Assembly: GCA_002298165.1 (NCBI GenBank)
Contig: DBMI01000028.1
Span: 62,001-126,000 of the forward strand
Direction: 5' to 3'
Length of the DNA stretch: 64,000 nucleotides
Source of the DNA: Desulfarculales bacterium UBA702
GTDB taxonomy: Bacteria > Desulfobacterota > Syntrophobacteria > Syntrophobacterales > Syntrophobacteraceae
Positions within the stretch are counted from its first letter, which is position 1; each line of letters begins with the position of its first letter. Shown in pieces: positions 19,097-28,203 of the stretch. Position numbers and translations under genes: made by a program. Below the pieces are notes generated by a model. It made no database searches and was not told where the DNA came from. It was given only the letters and a program-made list of their open reading frames with translations.

Positions 19097-19956
19097 TAAA
19101 CCCTGTCCAAATCGAAATAATTAGCCGGGGCAATGCCCAGCTCATCCACCTTTGATCGTACCCGAGGATCGAGCAGTATTCCCAATTCACGAAGGTGCTG
19201 CAGGCTTTTGCGGTCCGGCGCAGATGCATCTCCGGGAAGCGCGGGGTGAAAATATATTTCGCTGATGCCGGCCGGTACGTTATCGAGCACGGAAAGCGTG
19301 TAATCCGAGCCCAGACTCCCGGTGAGAAGATTTCCATAAACTCTTTGCGCAAACCGGAACCCGCGCTTCCGAAGAACATCCCTCATTCGAGCGCAAAGGA
19401 GTTTGAAAACGAGTGCGTTTCCGGCCATCAGTAAAGGTTTATCAAAAAATCCCACAGCGCTGAAAAAATCATCGTCCGGCACCCGCATTGTCGAAATGCC
19501 GTACTTTTCACCTAGTTCAACAACCATGTCCAGAACCGCCGGATTTACATGCATGTGGCAGTGGGAATCGATATGCGAGCATCTTAATCCGGATGAGAAA
19601 AACTTGTCAAACTGGGCGTCAAGCTCCCTCAATAATTCCTTTCGGGTGCTTTTGCAAAAAAAATATTTCAGGGCAGCCCTGGCGGGATCTTCGAGGAAAT
19701 TGCCACATTGATTGACTAAACGAGGGACTTTATCGTGGGGCAGAACCGATTTTCCGGCAACACACGTAACGTGAATCCCAACAGCCATCCCGGGGTTCGC
19801 AGCCGCAAGTCGAACCGCCTCATCGAACGCAGCCCCTCCGGGCATCAGGCTGCAACTGGTCAAAATACCGTGACGATGAGCCAGAATTATTGCTTCATTA
19901 ACTTCCTCGGAGACTCCAAAGTCGTCTCCGTTAATGATCAGATATCGTTTAAGCAG
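19096..19956 (-). CDS. hpnK: HpnK-type deacetylase, apparent CTG start
   Basis: A 286-residue YdjC-family protein. The conserved N-terminus requires the frame to begin near 19956: NGDDFG falls at residues 9-14 and DSHCHMH at 130-136, with a later YFHPALPGD. Upstream of NGDDFG the frame has no ATG, GTG or TTG before an in-frame TAA; the only sensible initiator is CTG at 19956, preceded by AGGGGG. A start at the ATG near 19863 would delete the metal-binding Asp pair. Role: removes the acetyl group from N-acetylglucosaminyl bacteriohopanetetrol made by HpnI. It follows hpnJ by 58 bases. Confidence 0.85.
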   Translation of the reverse strand: MLKRYLIINGDDFGVSEEVNEAIILAHRHGILTSCSLMPGGAAFDEAVRLAAANPGMAVGIHVTCVAGKSVLPHDKVPRLVNQCGNFLEDPARAALKYFFCKSTRKELLRELDAQFDKFFSSGLRCSHIDSHCHMHVNPAVLDMVVELGEKYGISTMRVPDDDFFSAVGFFDKPLLMAGNALVFKLLCARMRDVLRKRGFRFAQRVYGNLLTGSLGSDYTLSVLDNVPAGISEIYFHPALPGDASAPDRKSLQHLRELGILLDPRVRSKVDELGIAPANYFDLDRV

Positions 19957-20014
19957 TTACAACCCCCTGCCGTGCCATCAAATCCGGATGCCTCGCCAAT
20001 CCGGTCATTGCTCA

Positions 20015-21457
20015 CTAAGCCTGCTTCTCGAAAACATGCCCTCCAGAGAACTTCTTTCGCCGTGCGCGAAGACTCAGGTAATCGCACGCTTCCTTGTAGA
20101 GACGTTTGCGATCATCGGCATCGAATATCGCCCGGCGCACGATCCGGTAAATTACCTTTGGCCGGAAGTAATACTTTCCGTAAAAGTATTCCACCGCATC
20201 GACTATTTCCTGGCGGTTCAGCCACGGATACTCGAAATTTGGAAGCTGGTGGCCGAGTTCATCGACCATGTCATCATCGGTAAGGTATCCATTTTCTTCA
20301 AGGTATTTATAGAACTCGGTGCCCGGAAATGGGTGGGCGACAGAGACCTGAATCGTTTCAGGGTCAAGTTTTTGAGCGAATTCAAGGGTGCGTCGGATCG
20401 TTTCTTTGGTTTCCCCCGGCAACCCGATCATGAAATCGCCGTGCACGGTAATTCCCAATTCCTTGCAGTTTTTCATAAACGTGAGCGACTGCTCGATGGT
20501 AATGCCCTTTTTCATATTGTCGAGAACTTCCTGGACACCCGACTCGAACCCGACGACAAGCAGCCGGCACCCTGCCTCCTTCATCGCCTTTAGCATCTCG
20601 TAGTCTGCGTGGACCCTGCTATTGCACGACCATGTGAATTTGAGCTTCTTGAGATACCCGCAAAGATCCAGAACCCGCGCTTTACCCCATGCCCATGTGT
20701 CGTCGTCAAAGAAAATCTCTTTTACTTCGGGGAAAATTTCGAGGGCCCGTTTCACCTCAGCCACAACATTTTCGTTGCTGCGCGTGCGCCATGGGTGCCC
20801 CGTGAATGTCTGTGGCCACAGGCAGTAGATGCACCGCGCCGGGCATCCGCGCGCCGTGTAGAATGAGAGGTAGGGGTGCTTTAAAAAAGGAATATTATAT
20901 TTCGTAGGGTCCAGGTCGCGCCGGTAGATCTCGCTTATGAACGGGAGTGAATCGAGGTCCTGAAGAAGCGGCCGGTCGGGATTATGGACTATCGCACCGT
21001 TTTTTCGAAAGCTTACCCCGTCAATCTCTTCAAGGCTTTTACCCTGCGCGAATTCGGTGACCGTGTAATCGAATTCGCGCCTGGCAACGAAATCAATTGC
21101 CGGCGATGCATTAAGGGCCTCTTCGGGCTTGATCGTCACCGGCGGGCCAACAAACGCAATTTTTATGGAAGGCTTGAGATCCTTTATGGTTTCGGCAAGC
21201 TTCACATCATTTTCGAAGCCAACCTTACTTGTGAAGAGCACGAGGAAATCGAAATCCATCGCTATACGGACTGTTTCCTCGGGGGAGACTCCGTGCGGCG
21301 GAGCATCAAGCAGCCTGCTTTCCTTTATCAGTCCGGCTGGATATGCAAGCCAGACGGGATACCAGTAAGATGCAATTTCGCGGCGTGCGGGCCATCTTGC
21401 ACCCGCTCCCCCGTCGAATTTTTCAAACGAGGGGGGATTGAGAAGCAGTGTCTTCAT
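20015..21457 (-). CDS. hpnJ: HpnJ radical SAM/B12-binding protein
   Basis: A 480-residue radical SAM protein: N-terminal cobalamin-binding-like domain (about 1-150, beginning MKTLLLNPP), then a radical SAM barrel with the cluster motif CPARCIYC (Cys 205, 209, 212) and a C-terminal region ending in charged helices. The sequence (for example FFDDDTWAWGK and FMIGLPGET) fits HpnJ, which contracts the glucosamine ring of glucosaminyl bacteriohopanetetrol to the cyclitol ether. It is the first gene of the hpnJ-hpnK-SMR-SMR-hpnI run. The enzyme class is certain; the product is inferred from family and neighbours. Confidence 0.9.
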   Translation of the reverse strand: MKTLLLNPPSFEKFDGGAGARWPARREIASYWYPVWLAYPAGLIKESRLLDAPPHGVSPEETVRIAMDFDFLVLFTSKVGFENDVKLAETIKDLKPSIKIAFVGPPVTIKPEEALNASPAIDFVARREFDYTVTEFAQGKSLEEIDGVSFRKNGAIVHNPDRPLLQDLDSLPFISEIYRRDLDPTKYNIPFLKHPYLSFYTARGCPARCIYCLWPQTFTGHPWRTRSNENVVAEVKRALEIFPEVKEIFFDDDTWAWGKARVLDLCGYLKKLKFTWSCNSRVHADYEMLKAMKEAGCRLLVVGFESGVQEVLDNMKKGITIEQSLTFMKNCKELGITVHGDFMIGLPGETKETIRRTLEFAQKLDPETIQVSVAHPFPGTEFYKYLEENGYLTDDDMVDELGHQLPNFEYPWLNRQEIVDAVEYFYGKYYFRPKVIYRIVRRAIFDADDRKRLYKEACDYLSLRARRKKFSGGHVFEKQA

Positions 21458-21530
21458 GTAGCGGTATTCTCCAGAGGTTTTCTTGGGAGGGCGTACTATA
21501 CGGGGACCCAGGGTGTGCTGTCAAGGATTG

Positions 21531-21563
21531 CTGGAAAAGGGGAGGCACACACGAGCCTCCCCT
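21531..21563 (-). terminator. Rho-independent terminator of ilvB
   Basis: A perfect 9-bp stem, AGGGGAGGC paired with GCCTCCCCT around an 8-base loop (stem arms at 21538-21546 and 21555-21563). Read on the minus strand it is followed by TTTTCC. It lies 26 bases past the ilvB stop and before hpnJ, so it separates the two transcripts. Confidence 0.8.
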
Positions 21564-21588
21564 CGATTTCTTAACAGTGCGGCGGGTT

Positions 21589-23256
21589 TCAACCGCAATC
21601 TATCGCCTCATGAATCCCTTGTCCGGCCATCACCATGGGCGACACGTTCTCGTCAACCGGCACTATGCAATTTATTATAGCAGGGCCTGGTTTTGCAAGG
21701 GCTTCAGGCAGGTGGTTCATGACCTCCTCTTCAGTCCTGAAAGTGTATCCAGGGATGCCATAGGCCTTGGCAAGCATCTCGAAATCAGGATGGAATTTGA
21801 AATTGACGGACATATAGCGTCCCTCGCAATAAAATTCCTGGAGCTGGCGCACCATTCCAAGAGCATAGTTGTTAAGTATAATTATTTTGATCGCCAGGCC
21901 CTGTTCCATCATCGTGCCAAGTTCCTGCATGGTCATCTGTATGCTGCCGTCTCCGGTGACCAGTACAACAGGTTTGCCCGGAGCGGCCAGTGAGGCTCCG
22001 AGAGCGGCCGGCAGGCCAAAACCCATGCAGCCCAAGCCCCCGGAAGACACAAGTGTGCGCGGGTGTTTAAAAGGGTAATATTGGGCCACCCACATCTGGT
22101 GCTGGCCGACGTCGGTTACGATTATTGCCTCACCCTTGGTGCAATTCCAAAGCAGTTCTATGACGAACTGGGGTTTAAGCACTTCTCCCCTGCAGTAGGT
22201 CAGAGGATACTGCCCTTTGAGCTCACCGATGCGCTCCAGCCATTTAGAGCGATCAATCTTTTCAATTAAGGGCAAAAGGCTGTTGAGAATCTGCTTTACA
22301 TCGCCGACCAGAGGCACGTTCGTCGGAATAATTTTACCGATCTCGGCCGGGTCGATATCGACATGAATAACAGTAGCCTGCTGGGCAAACTTGTTGATAT
22401 TTCCCACTACACGGTCGTCGAAGCGGGCACCCAGACCGATCAGGAGATCGCATTCCGATATAGCCATGTTTGCGCTACGGGTGCCGTGAAGGCCAAGCAT
22501 GCCGAGGAAGAGGGGATGTTCCCCCGGAAATCCCGACAGCCCCATAAAAGTATTGGTAACGGGAGCCGATATGGCCTCGGCAAACTGGAGCAGTTCCCCG
22601 GATGCATTGGAGGAAAGTATGCCGCCCCCGGCATAGATCACCGGCCTTTTGGCCTTTCCGATGAGCGCCGCTATTTCCTTTATTTTTGAGGGGTGACCCT
22701 TGTAGGTCGGCTTGTAACCTCTGAGCCGCACATTCGAAGGATATTTGAACGGGATGGTCATATTGGCTACGTCGCGGGGGATATCTATCAGCACTGGCCC
22801 GGGTCTTCCACTCGACGCAATGTGGAAGGCGTTTTTAATGATGGCCGTGAGCTTGAGCGGGTCCTTCAAGAGGTAATTGTGCTTGGTAATCGGCATTGTT
22901 ATGCCCGTAATATCGACTTCCTGAAAGGAGTCCGTTCCAATCTGACTTGTGGAAACCTGGCCGGTAAGAATCACGAGCGGAATGGAGTCCATATATGCAT
23001 TGGCGATTCCGGTTACCAGGTTGGTTGCACCGGGACCGGAGGTTGCTACGCACACACCTACTTTGCCGGTAACCCTGGCATATCCATCGGCGGCATGGAC
23101 CGCGCCCTGCTCATGGCGCACCAGCACATGCCTTATTTTCGAATGATATAAAGAATCATAGACGGGAAGAATCGCACCGCCGGGATAGCCAAAAATTACT
23201 TCCACGTTTTCTCTTTCAAGGCACTGCACAAGCGCGTCGGCAACTTTTATTTCCAC
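21589..23256 (-). CDS. ilvB: Acetolactate synthase large (catalytic) subunit
   Basis: A 555-residue thiamine diphosphate enzyme. It condenses two pyruvates to acetolactate, or pyruvate with 2-oxobutyrate, in valine, leucine and isoleucine synthesis. Visible marks: the catalytic Glu in VRHEQGAVHAADGYAR, a central FAD-binding-like domain, and the ThDP motif GDGSIQM...NN with NNYALGMVRQ. The frame is open further upstream, but GGAGGTGAT just before GTG at 23256 decides the start. The regulatory subunit gene ilvN lies upstream rather than downstream, 86 bases away, the reverse of the common order. Confidence 0.95.
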   Translation of the reverse strand: MEIKVADALVQCLERENVEVIFGYPGGAILPVYDSLYHSKIRHVLVRHEQGAVHAADGYARVTGKVGVCVATSGPGATNLVTGIANAYMDSIPLVILTGQVSTSQIGTDSFQEVDITGITMPITKHNYLLKDPLKLTAIIKNAFHIASSGRPGPVLIDIPRDVANMTIPFKYPSNVRLRGYKPTYKGHPSKIKEIAALIGKAKRPVIYAGGGILSSNASGELLQFAEAISAPVTNTFMGLSGFPGEHPLFLGMLGLHGTRSANMAISECDLLIGLGARFDDRVVGNINKFAQQATVIHVDIDPAEIGKIIPTNVPLVGDVKQILNSLLPLIEKIDRSKWLERIGELKGQYPLTYCRGEVLKPQFVIELLWNCTKGEAIIVTDVGQHQMWVAQYYPFKHPRTLVSSGGLGCMGFGLPAALGASLAAPGKPVVLVTGDGSIQMTMQELGTMMEQGLAIKIIILNNYALGMVRQLQEFYCEGRYMSVNFKFHPDFEMLAKAYGIPGYTFRTEEEVMNHLPEALAKPGPAIINCIVPVDENVSPMVMAGQGIHEAIDCG

Positions 23257-23342
23257 GAGATCACCTCCAAAAAACTCAGGCTTCCGGGCCAGATCCAAAA
23301 CTCCAAATAGTTGTCGAAGTTTTGTTCTTCAGCCCCTTGATG

Positions 23343-23870
23343 CTATTCCTCATCACTTTCCCTGGGCCATGGGCCCCCTACACTCACAGCCTTGCTTCCC
23401 CTGAGCATCGCAATCTTGCCGGTACGCACCAGTTCTTTTATCCCATAGGGACGCAGAGATTCCTCGAGAGCAGTGATTTTACCTTCGGTACCGGTGCATT
23501 CAAAGGTGAGGGTCTTTCTGCCAAGGTCGACAACCCTTGCTCTGAAAATGCCCGCTATATTGATTATCTCGACTCGCTGGCTGGGTTCGGCGGCAACCTT
23601 TACCATTACGAGTTCCCGGTCTACATACTCATCTTCCGTGATGTTACTTATTTTAATTACATCAATCAGCTTGTGGAGCTGTTTAGTGACCTGCTCGATC
23701 AGAGCCTTGTCACCTTCGACCACAATTGTCATACGGGATACATCGCTTCTATCGGTTCTACCGACAGCCAGGCTGTCAATATTGAAACCGCGCCTGGCGA
23801 ACAGGCCGGCGACCCTGGTAAGGACACCCGGGTTATTCTCGACCAGTACCGAAAGGGTATGTTTCTCCAT
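23343..23870 (-). CDS. ilvN: Acetolactate synthase small (regulatory) subunit
   Basis: A 175-residue protein with an N-terminal ACT domain (LSVLVENNPGVLTRVAGLF at about 5-23, then GFNIDSLAVG) that binds the feedback inhibitor valine, and the C-terminal ALS domain (EIINIAGIFRARVVDL and later) that activates the catalytic subunit. The ATG at 23870 is preceded by GGAGG and GGGAG. Frames reading further upstream lack family similarity. It precedes ilvB in one transcript, read from a plausible promoter at 23932-23960. The C-terminal 20 residues are unusually charged. Confidence 0.94.
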   Translation of the reverse strand: MEKHTLSVLVENNPGVLTRVAGLFARRGFNIDSLAVGRTDRSDVSRMTIVVEGDKALIEQVTKQLHKLIDVIKISNITEDEYVDRELVMVKVAAEPSQRVEIINIAGIFRARVVDLGRKTLTFECTGTEGKITALEESLRPYGIKELVRTGKIAMLRGSKAVSVGGPWPRESDEE

Positions 23871-23931
23871 GCAGCTCCCGACCTCCAAAAGGTTGTTGTA
23901 AAGACCTATTGAATTTACTTGATTTCCGCTG

Positions 23932-23960
23932 ATTCTAGCAATATTTAGCAAGCTTTTAAA
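23932..23960 (-). promoter_or_regulatory. Candidate sigma70 promoter for ilvN-ilvB
   Basis: On the minus strand TTTAAA (23955-23960) and TAGAAT (23932-23937) are separated by 17 bases, about 60 bases upstream of the ilvN ATG. The -10 matches 5 of 6 consensus bases, the -35 matches 4 of 6. No leader peptide rich in Leu, Val or Ile is visible. Confidence 0.45.
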
Positions 23961-24047
23961 GCGCAATAGTTGTGAACTTTTCACGAAGTTTTTCATCCTG
24001 GCCGGATTCGGGGTAGGAAACCAAGTGTAATTACAAGGAGATTTGAA

Positions 24048-24629
24048 TTGGACTATCGGAAAATCGTAAACTTCTTTTTCGAACTCGGAATGCTCAAGAA
24101 GACGCCCCGCTCGGGCTTTCAATTCCTTGGATCAGGGCGCGAGTCGGTGGCCGACCACTCTTTTCGGGTCGCGATGATTGGTTTCACATTAGCGCGACTG
24201 GCTAAAAATGTTGACCCTTTCAAGGTGGTATGCCTTTGCCTTTTTCACGACATGCCGGAGGCTCGCACCGGCGATCTCAATTACGTTAACAAGCGCTATG
24301 TAACTGTTGCCGAGGGCAGGGCTGTGGAAGACATCTCCCGCTCGCTGCCTTTCGGCAATGAAGTGAAGGCGTTTCTGAAGGAATATCGCGAAGAGGTGAC
24401 CGAGGAATCCAGGCTGGTGCACGATGCCGACCAGTTGGACCTCATTCTGGAACTCAAAGAGCAAAACGACCTCGGAAATACATATGCCGCAAAATGGATT
24501 CATTTCGCACTGCAGCGCCTGCTGACCCCGATCGCAAGATCGATCGCCGATGAAATCCTGCTCACGGACTCGACTGATTGGTGGTTCAAAGGCCACGACG
24601 ATTGGTGGGAGAAAGGGCGGAAAGATTGA
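24048..24629 (+). CDS. HD-domain hydrolase (YfbR-like 5'-nucleotidase family)
   Basis: A 193-residue protein made of one HD domain. Metal ligands fit the YfbR/YGK1 group: His in SVADHSFRV (near residue 34), HDMPEARTGD (near 66), and Asp in DADQLDL (near 126). Members dephosphorylate deoxynucleoside 5'-monophosphates. The start is TTG with AAGGAG eight bases upstream. It is divergent from ilvN and may share its control region. The C-terminus is rich in Trp (WWFKGHDDWWEK). Confidence 0.83.
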   Translation: MDYRKIVNFFFELGMLKKTPRSGFQFLGSGRESVADHSFRVAMIGFTLARLAKNVDPFKVVCLCLFHDMPEARTGDLNYVNKRYVTVAEGRAVEDISRSLPFGNEVKAFLKEYREEVTEESRLVHDADQLDLILELKEQNDLGNTYAAKWIHFALQRLLTPIARSIADEILLTDSTDWWFKGHDDWWEKGRKD

Positions 24630-24827
24630 GGCTCTTTGGTTATGGACTGCATCGAATTGGAATGATGCTCTGCTTCGATTAAAATTAGAAAATATGCTAA
24701 TTTAGGAATATAGAGATAGTGGCGGTTCTTGAGTAATCGCAATCCTACAGTCTTGTGCCCCGCGAACGCCTACCCCTTGGGTGCGGCTTGGCTGGTACAA
24801 AGAATCGGGGGAACTTTGGAGAATATC

Positions 24828-25895
24828 TTGCGACGGGTAAGCAGGCGTATAAATATCGGCGGTGTGGCGGTTGGGGGCGGGGCACCAGTTTCTGTCCAGT
24901 CGATGACAAATACCGATACACGCGACTGGCGTTCGACGGTAGACCAGATAAAGCGGCTAGAAGAGGCCGGTTGCGAAATAGTTCGAGTCGCCGTACCCGA
25001 CCAAGAGGCGGCAGATAGTTTTGCGCGGATAAAAAAATCCGTCAATATTCCCGTAATTGCCGACATCCATTTCGATTTCAGGCTCGCGATAAGCGCCATA
25101 GGGTCGGGGGCCGACGCAATAAGAATCAATCCGGGGAATATCGGCGGACCCGATAAGGTGAAAAAGGTCATAGATTCAGCACGTGAGCGTCAAGTACCGG
25201 TGAGAATAGGCGTAAACAGCGGGTCCGTTGAGAAGGATTTGCTGAAAAAATACGGCCACCCTGGACCTGAAGCCATGGTGGAAAGCGCTCTGAGGCACAT
25301 TCGGTTTTTCGAGGACAATAATTTCGGGCTGCTCAAAATCTCGCTCAAATCGTCGGATGTCGTGAATACAATCAGTGCCTACAGGCTCCTTGCGGATAAG
25401 ACAGACTATCCGCTGCACCTTGGTGTGACGGAGGCTGGAACCGTGGTGAGTGGAGCAATTAAATCGGCCCTTGGAATCGGTCTTCTTCTTTTCGAAGGGA
25501 TTGGGGATACCATGAGGGTCTCGCTTTCAGCTGATCCTGTTAAGGAGATGTTCGTAGCCTGGTCTATTTTGCGTGACCTAAGGCTTCGTACCAGAGGCGT
25601 GGAACTTGTTAGCTGCCCGACCTGCGGCCGTACCGAAATTGGTCTGATCCCGCTTGTTGAAAAGGCCGAGGAGCTTTTGCTGAAGGTCAAGGCACCTCTC
25701 AAGGTTGCCATAATGGGATGCGTGGTAAACGGTCCAGGCGAAGCGAGGGAGGCCGACGTAGGCATCGCTGGCGGACGCGAGAGCGGGATCCTTTTCAAGA
25801 AGGGCGAACGGGTTGAGAAGGTCCCGGAAAAAGATCTGCTGGTGCGCCTGATCTCCGAAATTGAAGATATGACGGGTGAAAAGATTCTCGTTTGA
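24828..25895 (+). CDS. ispG: 4-hydroxy-3-methylbut-2-enyl diphosphate synthase
   Basis: IspG (GcpE), the iron-sulfur enzyme of the MEP isoprenoid pathway, about 355 residues. The N-terminal TIM barrel has PVSVQSMTNTDT, and the C-terminal cluster domain has SCPTCGR and GCVVNGPGEA, giving the three cluster Cys. The frame is open back to 24729 but family alignment starts near RRINIGGV. I prefer TTG at 24828, with GGAG six bases upstream; TTG at 24816 is also possible. It feeds the isoprenoid pool needed for hopanoids and quinones encoded elsewhere. No other MEP gene is adjacent. Confidence 0.93.
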   Translation: MRRVSRRINIGGVAVGGGAPVSVQSMTNTDTRDWRSTVDQIKRLEEAGCEIVRVAVPDQEAADSFARIKKSVNIPVIADIHFDFRLAISAIGSGADAIRINPGNIGGPDKVKKVIDSARERQVPVRIGVNSGSVEKDLLKKYGHPGPEAMVESALRHIRFFEDNNFGLLKISLKSSDVVNTISAYRLLADKTDYPLHLGVTEAGTVVSGAIKSALGIGLLLFEGIGDTMRVSLSADPVKEMFVAWSILRDLRLRTRGVELVSCPTCGRTEIGLIPLVEKAEELLLKVKAPLKVAIMGCVVNGPGEAREADVGIAGGRESGILFKKGERVEKVPEKDLLVRLISEIEDMTGEKILV

Positions 25896-26020
25896 GACTT
25901 CGGTAGTCCCGAACTTACAGGTGATTCATTTTCACCTCTTTGATGTAGATCACGTTTGTAACGATGTTAGGCGCCATTAATCGGCAAACCGGATGTTCTC
26001 GTTGGGGGCGGTAAAGTTCA

Positions 26021-28165
26021 GTGCGCTTCTTTGAACTATTAGACCAGGTTTTGGGATACAATCCAAAGGCAAACACTTTGCTTCTGGAAAAGGCGTATGT
26101 TTTTACCGCCAAGGCTCACCGTGGAAAACACCCCTTCAAAGACGAACCTTACCTCAACCACCCGCTTTCAACCGCCGGAATACTCGCCAGAATGCGCCTC
26201 GATGAGGAAAGCATCGCGGCCGGACTCCTGCATGATTGTATAGAGAAGAAATTCATAACCCCTGAAGACCTGGAGGATCAGTTCGGGACCGATGTCGCCC
26301 GGATAGTTCAGGGGGTCTCGAGATTGACCCAGATCTCGTATTCGAGCAGACAGGAGAGGCAGGCCGAATACATCAGAAAAATGATTCTTGCCATCTCGCA
26401 GGACATCAGGGTCATTCTGGTCAAACTTGCGGACCGATTGGAGGGCATCCGCAGTGCCGCTTGCCGCAATGGTCCGGAGCACAATATCGCACAGGAGACA
26501 CTGGACATCTACGCTCCACTGTCCGGCCGTCTGGGTATTGAATGGATAAAACAGGAACTCGAGGATTATTCATTCAAGTGCCTCTACCCGAAGATTTACG
26601 CAGAGATCGCGACCGGTCTTGCAAAAACCGAAGAAGACAGGCGCCGCTATATAGAAGAAGTAAAGGAAGGCCTTACAGCCAGGATGGCCGAATACAGCCT
26701 TAACGGCAAAATTCAAGGCAGGTCCAAGCACCTCTACAGCATCTATCGCAAAATGGAGCGCCAGAACCTCGACCTGACCCGGATATACGATCTAATCGCG
26801 TTCCGCGTAATAGTGGATTCGATAAAATCCTGCTACGAAACTCTTGCGCTCGTCCATGCACTCTTTGAACCGGTCGAGGGCAGATACAAGGATTACATAG
26901 TTAAACCTAAATCCAACATGTACCAGTCTCTGCATACTACCGTTCTGGGGCCCTACGGCGAGAGAATTGAAGTGCAGATCCGGACAAAGGAGATGGACCG
27001 TATAGCCAGTGAAGGGATAGCCGCCCATTGGTTATACAAGGAAGGCAAACCCGTCAGCGAAGTTGGAAGGGAGGAAACACAGCGTTTCTCGTGGCTCCGC
27101 CACCTGATGGAATTAAGCAAGGACTGGCGCGACCCTAAGGCCTTCATAGAAGCCGTAAAGGTCGACTTCTACCCTAATGAGGTCTACGTTTTCACGCCTA
27201 ATGGAGAGGTAAAGGCTTTTCCAAAGGGGGCAACCCCAGTGGATTTCGCATATGATGTCCATACCGAAGTCGGCCACAGGTGTGTGGGAGCGAGGGTAAA
27301 CGGCAAGCTGGTTCCGTTGCGAAACGAACTCCGGAACGGCGACACAGTCGAGATACTCACAGCTGCAAATCACCGGCCGAGCAAGGACTGGCTCAAATAC
27401 GTCAAGTCAAGCAAGGCTATCAGCCGCATCAAGCACTGGTTCAAAACAGAGGAAAGGGAACGCTCGGTTGCTCTGGGAAGGGAAATTTGCGAGCGTGAGT
27501 TCAGGAAGAAAGGACTCAACTTCAATAACTATCTGAACTCTCCCGAACTTGCCGAGGCTGCCAAAGCCTTCTCGCTGCGAAGCGTCGAAGATCTTCTGGC
27601 TGCAATAGGGTACCACAAGATCACAGCCTACCAGGTGATCGGCAGGCTGACATCGCTGCCTGCTGAAGAAGAGTACCACAAGGACGAGATCCTCGTCGAG
27701 AAGCGAAAGGCTGCTCCCGCCAAAAAGGAGGGAGTGAAAATAAAGGGGGTCGAAGACGTACTGATCCGCATGGCACAATGCTGCAATCCCGTCCCCGGCG
27801 AACCAATCCTGGGCTACATCACCAGGGGGCGGGGAATTACTGCCCATAAGCTCACCTGCAAGAATTTCGACCGCAGCGATCCGAGCAGGATAATCGAGGT
27901 CCAGTGGGATTCCGGGGAAGAGCAGCTATTCCCGGTGGACATCCGGATTATACATTCAGGGCAAAGGGGTATGCTCGCGGCCCTGAACGGTGTACTGGGG
28001 CAGATGGATGTAAATGTGGTAAGTCTTCACGTTGACAACCAGGCAGACACATCCAGCATTTGCCGTCTAAGGATCGAGGTCAAAGATTCAAAGCACCTCC
28101 AGAGAGTCATGGTTGCACTCAGGAATGAAAAAGGTGTCTATAAAGTTCAGCGGGGCATGGAATGA
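26021..28165 (+). CDS. RelA/SpoT-family (p)ppGpp synthetase with degenerate hydrolase site
   Basis: A 714-residue long RSH protein: HD hydrolase domain (1-200), synthetase domain (about 230-350), TGS domain (about 390-450), helical/zinc-finger region (CCNPVPGE near residue 588) and C-terminal ACT domain. The synthetase looks intact (GRSKHLYSIYRKM at 233-245, IYDLIAFRV, KPKSNMYQSLHTT, EVQIRT) and carries the RXKD motif (RYKD, 288-291) of bifunctional enzymes. In the HD domain the first His and HD are present, but the usual ED pair is Glu75-Lys76 and the usual RLHNMR is RLEGIR, so the conserved Asn is Gly142. Hydrolysis is probably lost. GTG start. Confidence 0.92.
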   Translation: MRFFELLDQVLGYNPKANTLLLEKAYVFTAKAHRGKHPFKDEPYLNHPLSTAGILARMRLDEESIAAGLLHDCIEKKFITPEDLEDQFGTDVARIVQGVSRLTQISYSSRQERQAEYIRKMILAISQDIRVILVKLADRLEGIRSAACRNGPEHNIAQETLDIYAPLSGRLGIEWIKQELEDYSFKCLYPKIYAEIATGLAKTEEDRRRYIEEVKEGLTARMAEYSLNGKIQGRSKHLYSIYRKMERQNLDLTRIYDLIAFRVIVDSIKSCYETLALVHALFEPVEGRYKDYIVKPKSNMYQSLHTTVLGPYGERIEVQIRTKEMDRIASEGIAAHWLYKEGKPVSEVGREETQRFSWLRHLMELSKDWRDPKAFIEAVKVDFYPNEVYVFTPNGEVKAFPKGATPVDFAYDVHTEVGHRCVGARVNGKLVPLRNELRNGDTVEILTAANHRPSKDWLKYVKSSKAISRIKHWFKTEERERSVALGREICEREFRKKGLNFNNYLNSPELAEAAKAFSLRSVEDLLAAIGYHKITAYQVIGRLTSLPAEEEYHKDEILVEKRKAAPAKKEGVKIKGVEDVLIRMAQCCNPVPGEPILGYITRGRGITAHKLTCKNFDRSDPSRIIEVQWDSGEEQLFPVDIRIIHSGQRGMLAALNGVLGQMDVNVVSLHVDNQADTSSICRLRIEVKDSKHLQRVMVALRNEKGVYKVQRGME

Positions 28166-28171
28166 TTTGGC

Positions 28172-28203
28172 GGGACGGGAATTGTTACTTCTTACCCCGT
28201 CCC
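28172..28203 (+). terminator. Possible terminator after the RelA/SpoT gene
   Basis: GGGACGGG (28172-28179) pairs with CCCGTCCC (28196-28203) around a 16-base loop, starting six bases after the stop. It is followed only by TTAAT, so the U-tract is poor; it may instead be a 3' stabilising hairpin. Confidence 0.45.

Noticed and set aside
25915..26112. 65-codon minus-strand frame between ispG and the RelA/SpoT gene
   Set aside because: Mostly overlaps the conserved start of the RelA/SpoT gene and has no support.
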